A program made the position numbers and the translations under genes. Below, piece by piece: positions 21,054 to 22,831 of a stretch of DNA of 22,831 nt (its first letter is position 1; the number at the start of each line of letters is the position of its first letter). This stretch comes from DAORHV01 sp964434575 (GTDB taxonomy: Bacteria > Patescibacteriota > Gracilibacteria > Peribacterales > Peribacteraceae): NCBI GenBank assembly GCA_964434575.1, contig CAYSWB010000019.1:1-22831 (forward strand), read 5' to 3'. Below the pieces are notes generated by a model. The model was not told the DNA's origin, did not search any database, and worked only from the letters and a program-made list of their open reading frames with translations.

Positions 21054-21069
21054 TGGTATACTCCGGGCA
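21054..21069 (+). promoter_or_regulatory. Extended -10 promoter for the MscS-type gene
   Basis: TGG-TATACT (21054-21062) is an extended -10 with predicted +1 at 21069. The 17-nt leader is C/T-rich and has no Shine-Dalgarno sequence. Confidence 0.5.
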
Positions 21070-21085
21070 CTTTCCTTTTCCCATC

Positions 21086-21610
21086 ATGCCCGCTTCCCTC
21101 TCCAAGTACGCCGATCAGTTCGTTTCCATGGCGATGGTCTATCTGCCGCAAGCGCTGTTGGCGCTGGTCGTACTGGTGATCGGCTTCTATTTGGTGCGCA
21201 TCGCGGTTTCGATCATGGACAAGGCGCTGACCACGCAACGGGTGGACCGGACGCTCGCAGGCTTCTTGCACAGCATGGTGACCATCGTGCTGAAGGTGCT
21301 CATTCTGATTACGGTGGCCATGATGGTCGGCATCCAGATGACATCGTTCATCGCCATTCTGGGAGCCGCATCGTTGGCCGTCGGCTTGTCGCTGCAGGGC
21401 AGCCTGAGCAATCTGTCGGGCGGCATCCTCATTTTGTTCTTCAAGCCGTTCCAAGTCGGCGACGACATCGAGGCGCAGGGCCAGCGCGGCACCGTGCACA
21501 AGATCGAGATCTTCTCGACGCTCATGAAGAGCGCTGACGGCACGAAAATGATCATCATCCCGAACGGCGCGCTGAGCAACAGCGTGATCGGCAACTACAG
21601 CCGCAAGTAA
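21086..21610 (+). CDS. Minimal MscS-type mechanosensitive channel
   Basis: A 174-residue inner-membrane protein. TM1 (YLPQALLALVVLVIGFYLV), TM2 (IVLKVLILITVAMMVGI) and TM3 (FIAILGAASLAVGLSLQGSL, then SNLSGGILILFFKPFQVGD) show the Ala/Gly-rich pore helix and the MscS signature. The beta domain follows with DDIEAQGQRGTVHKIEIFST and IIIPNGALSNSVIGNYSRK, where the protein ends. E. coli MscS has 286 residues, so the C-terminal alpha/beta cage is absent here, while the pore and beta domain are complete. Such channels open under membrane tension and release solutes during hypo-osmotic shock. The ORF ends cleanly at a TAA followed by a terminator, so truncation appears native. ATG 21086 follows an extended -10 promoter. 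It is divergent from the giant secreted protein. Confidence 0.9.
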   Translation: MPASLSKYADQFVSMAMVYLPQALLALVVLVIGFYLVRIAVSIMDKALTTQRVDRTLAGFLHSMVTIVLKVLILITVAMMVGIQMTSFIAILGAASLAVGLSLQGSLSNLSGGILILFFKPFQVGDDIEAQGQRGTVHKIEIFSTLMKSADGTKMIIIPNGALSNSVIGNYSRK

Positions 21611-21620
21611 GCGCATGCAG

Positions 21621-21655
21621 AAAACGGCATCCCGCTAGTCGGGAAGCCGTTTTTT
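21621..21655 (+). terminator. Intrinsic terminator after the MscS-type gene
   Basis: AAAACGGC and GCCGTTTT arms with inner TCCCG/CGGGA pairing around a CTAGT loop, ended by TTTTTT. It lies 10 bp after the stop codon and is the best Rho-independent terminator in the window. Confidence 0.9.
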
Positions 21656-21666
21656 CGTGCCAAAAT

Positions 21667-21701
21667 TTGCATAAATAAAAAAATATCGTATCGTACGTTT
21701 A
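21667..21701 (+). promoter_or_regulatory. TTGCAT-N16-TATCGT promoter, leaderless
   Basis: TTGCAT (21667-21672) and TATCGT (21689-21694) at 16 bp in an A-rich tract. Predicted +1 is 21701, the A of the ATG. Confidence 0.55.
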
Positions 21702-22447
21702 TGGGCGTTCAGCGCTATTCGACGGAATTCGAACCCGAGGCCGACCGACACACGATCGCGGACTCGCGGACGGGCTACTGCATGCATATCGCCTTGCCGC
21801 CGCGATCGCTGGGCATCGTCAACCGGGTGGCGTTTTCGTCGCGGATCGGCAAAAGTCTCAAGCCGGTGCCGATCACCAACCGCGACATCCCGCAGTACCG
21901 CAGCGAGCTGCCGGAGCTGCCGATTAACCCGGCGCTGCGCTACACGGAAATCGGCGGCGGGCTGGGCCAACTGGCCGAGTACTTGGTGAAGCATCCGCAG
22001 TACGCCGGCAAGCGTCCGATGATCATCGATCCGGCGAACTACGACGCCATGAGCAAGCTGATGGACTACGCCCTGGACCACGCGTCGAAGCTGGATCTCG
22101 CGCAGGAGACGCAATCGCGCATCATGGATCTGGCCGTTCGCTGCGACGTCATCCGGGACGCGACTCGGGTACATCTGGTCAACACGACGTTCGCCGAGGC
22201 GTACGAACGCCTTCGGATCTGCGGCAGGGCCGACGTGGTGGTGGAGTTGTACGGAGCCTCCCTCTACCCGGACGTGCAAGGCGAACCCTCGGTCGAGGTG
22301 CTGGAGGCAAGCAGGCGAAACCACGAGCGCTACGTGCATCTGCTGAAGCGCGACACGAAACACGAGCCCCAGGGCGTCATCTGCATGATGATCCCCTCAC
22401 GCGGATCGCACGTGACGAAATTCGGCGAAGCGTCCTTGAATTTCTAG
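21701..22447 (+). CDS. Class I SAM-methyltransferase-like protein
   Basis: A 248-residue soluble protein. YTEIGGGLGQLAEYL (Glu83 and the GGG-G loop) looks like motif I of Rossmann methyltransferases, followed by a strand ending in Asp110 (RPMIIDPANYD) at the position that usually binds the ribose of S-adenosylmethionine. RADVVVELYGASLYPD would be the motif IV strand, and the chain ends with a strand-turn-strand (GVICMMIPSRGSH). A region between residues 110 and 170 is helical and could be a lid. The substrate cannot be inferred. The predicted transcript begins at the ATG, following a terminator for the upstream gene. The assignment is by motif shape and is moderate. Confidence 0.55.
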   Translation: MGVQRYSTEFEPEADRHTIADSRTGYCMHIALPPRSLGIVNRVAFSSRIGKSLKPVPITNRDIPQYRSELPELPINPALRYTEIGGGLGQLAEYLVKHPQYAGKRPMIIDPANYDAMSKLMDYALDHASKLDLAQETQSRIMDLAVRCDVIRDATRVHLVNTTFAEAYERLRICGRADVVVELYGASLYPDVQGEPSVEVLEASRRNHERYVHLLKRDTKHEPQGVICMMIPSRGSHVTKFGEASLNF

Positions 22448-22486
22448 CGTCTGCAAGCGATTTTTCCGTGCATGCCGGGCCAAAGA

Positions 22487-22521
22487 TTGACCCGCATGGA
22501 ACGGCCCGTATCATCGCCGGG
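22487..22521 (+). promoter_or_regulatory. TTGACC-N16-TATCAT promoter
   Basis: TTGACC (22487-22492) and TATCAT (22509-22514) at 16 bp. Predicted +1 is 22521, leaving six bases (GTTTGC) before ATG 22527. Confidence 0.55.
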
Positions 22522-22526
22522 TTTGC

Positions 22527-22831
22527 ATGAACGGACAAGCCGCATCCGCGCCGCCGGCCCACGTTGAAACCGTCGAACGCCTTTCCGCCGCCATGTGCGG
22601 CGACATGATCGAACGCGAAGCGGGGCAGCGTTTTCTGGTGCTCACCGCCGCCTTCCGCGACGAACTCGTGGGCCTGATGCTCGCGAGCGAAAAACCCGAT
22701 GCGGTGCTCCGCATAGGCATTGCGATTTACAGTCAGGCGCTGAACGCCGGCGACACGTCGGCGTGCGTGGAAATTCTGCTCGATGCGGTGCACGGCACCC
22801 GCCGCTGCGTGGATCGGACGGTGCGCGGGGC
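22527..22831 (+). CDS. Unknown protein, N-terminal 101 residues (3' end outside window)
   Basis: Open frame from ATG 22527 to the end of the window, with good coding composition and a good promoter six bases upstream. The visible part is soluble and helical: VERLSAAMCGDMIEREAG, FRDELVGLMLASEKPDAVLR and IAIYSQALNAGDTSACVEIL suggest a helical-repeat protein. No signal peptide or recognised motif. The minus-strand frame over the same bases has no supporting promoter or composition and is taken as a shadow. Confidence 0.6.
   Translation, partial: MNGQAASAPPAHVETVERLSAAMCGDMIEREAGQRFLVLTAAFRDELVGLMLASEKPDAVLRIGIAIYSQALNAGDTSACVEILLDAVHGTRRCVDRTVRG

Noticed and set aside
20993..21616. N-terminal extension of the caspase-like protein by 208 residues
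   Set aside because: It would read antisense through the MscS-type gene, and the signal peptide and promoter both place the start at 20992.
22377..22793. Minus-strand open frame of 138 residues at the window end
   Set aside because: It overlaps the promoter and first part of the plus-strand gene starting at 22527, which has better composition and promoter.

Overview
The window is GC-rich and gene-dense. It looks like a bacterial chromosome segment with no insertion sequence, tRNA, rRNA or CRISPR array that I could see. The pattern of large secreted modular proteins with poly-serine linkers, small membrane-anchored cysteine-rich proteins, many hypothetical proteins, tight packing and overlapping gene ends resembles candidate phyla radiation (CPR) bacteria, perhaps Peregrinibacteria/Peribacteria. 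That placement is inference from gene style, not from a marker gene.

Layout. 1-5032: a glycosylation block with the 3' end of a GT2 glycosyltransferase, two paralogous GT-C-like membrane proteins separated by an opposite-strand unknown gene, and a DPM1-like GT2 enzyme that could supply a lipid-linked sugar. 5022-7307: three small exported cysteine-rich proteins on the minus strand, facing a lipoprotein that fuses FAS1, a DUF6799-like module and a thioredoxin-like WCPVC domain. 7308-8558: a secreted unknown protein behind a long structured leader, then a small helical protein divergent from queA. 8559-12121: queA, an unknown 302-residue protein, a CAP/SCP-domain protein and a two-TM protein. 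12147-17355: a large beta-propeller protein, a winged-helix-like protein and a two-gene minus-strand operon of unknowns. 17405-20992: a 1195-residue secreted protein with a caspase-like domain, Calx-beta, coiled coil, Ser-rich linkers and a 22-Cys tail. 21086-end: a minimal MscS-type channel, a methyltransferase-like protein and the start of an unknown gene.

The most consistent signal is regulatory. For most transcription units a sigma70-like -10 box ends 6-9 nt before the start codon, often with a -35 box 16-18 bp upstream. Predicted transcripts therefore begin at, or within about 3 nt of, ATG/GTG. The region appears to be expressed mostly from leaderless mRNAs, with a minority of genes having leaders and only one having a clear Shine-Dalgarno sequence. 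I used this pattern to choose several start codons.

Functional themes are cell-envelope sugar transfer, exported disulfide-rich proteins with a candidate thiol oxidoreductase, secreted protease-like and CAP proteins, osmotic protection (MscS) and tRNA queuosine modification (QueA). Many genes remain unassigned.
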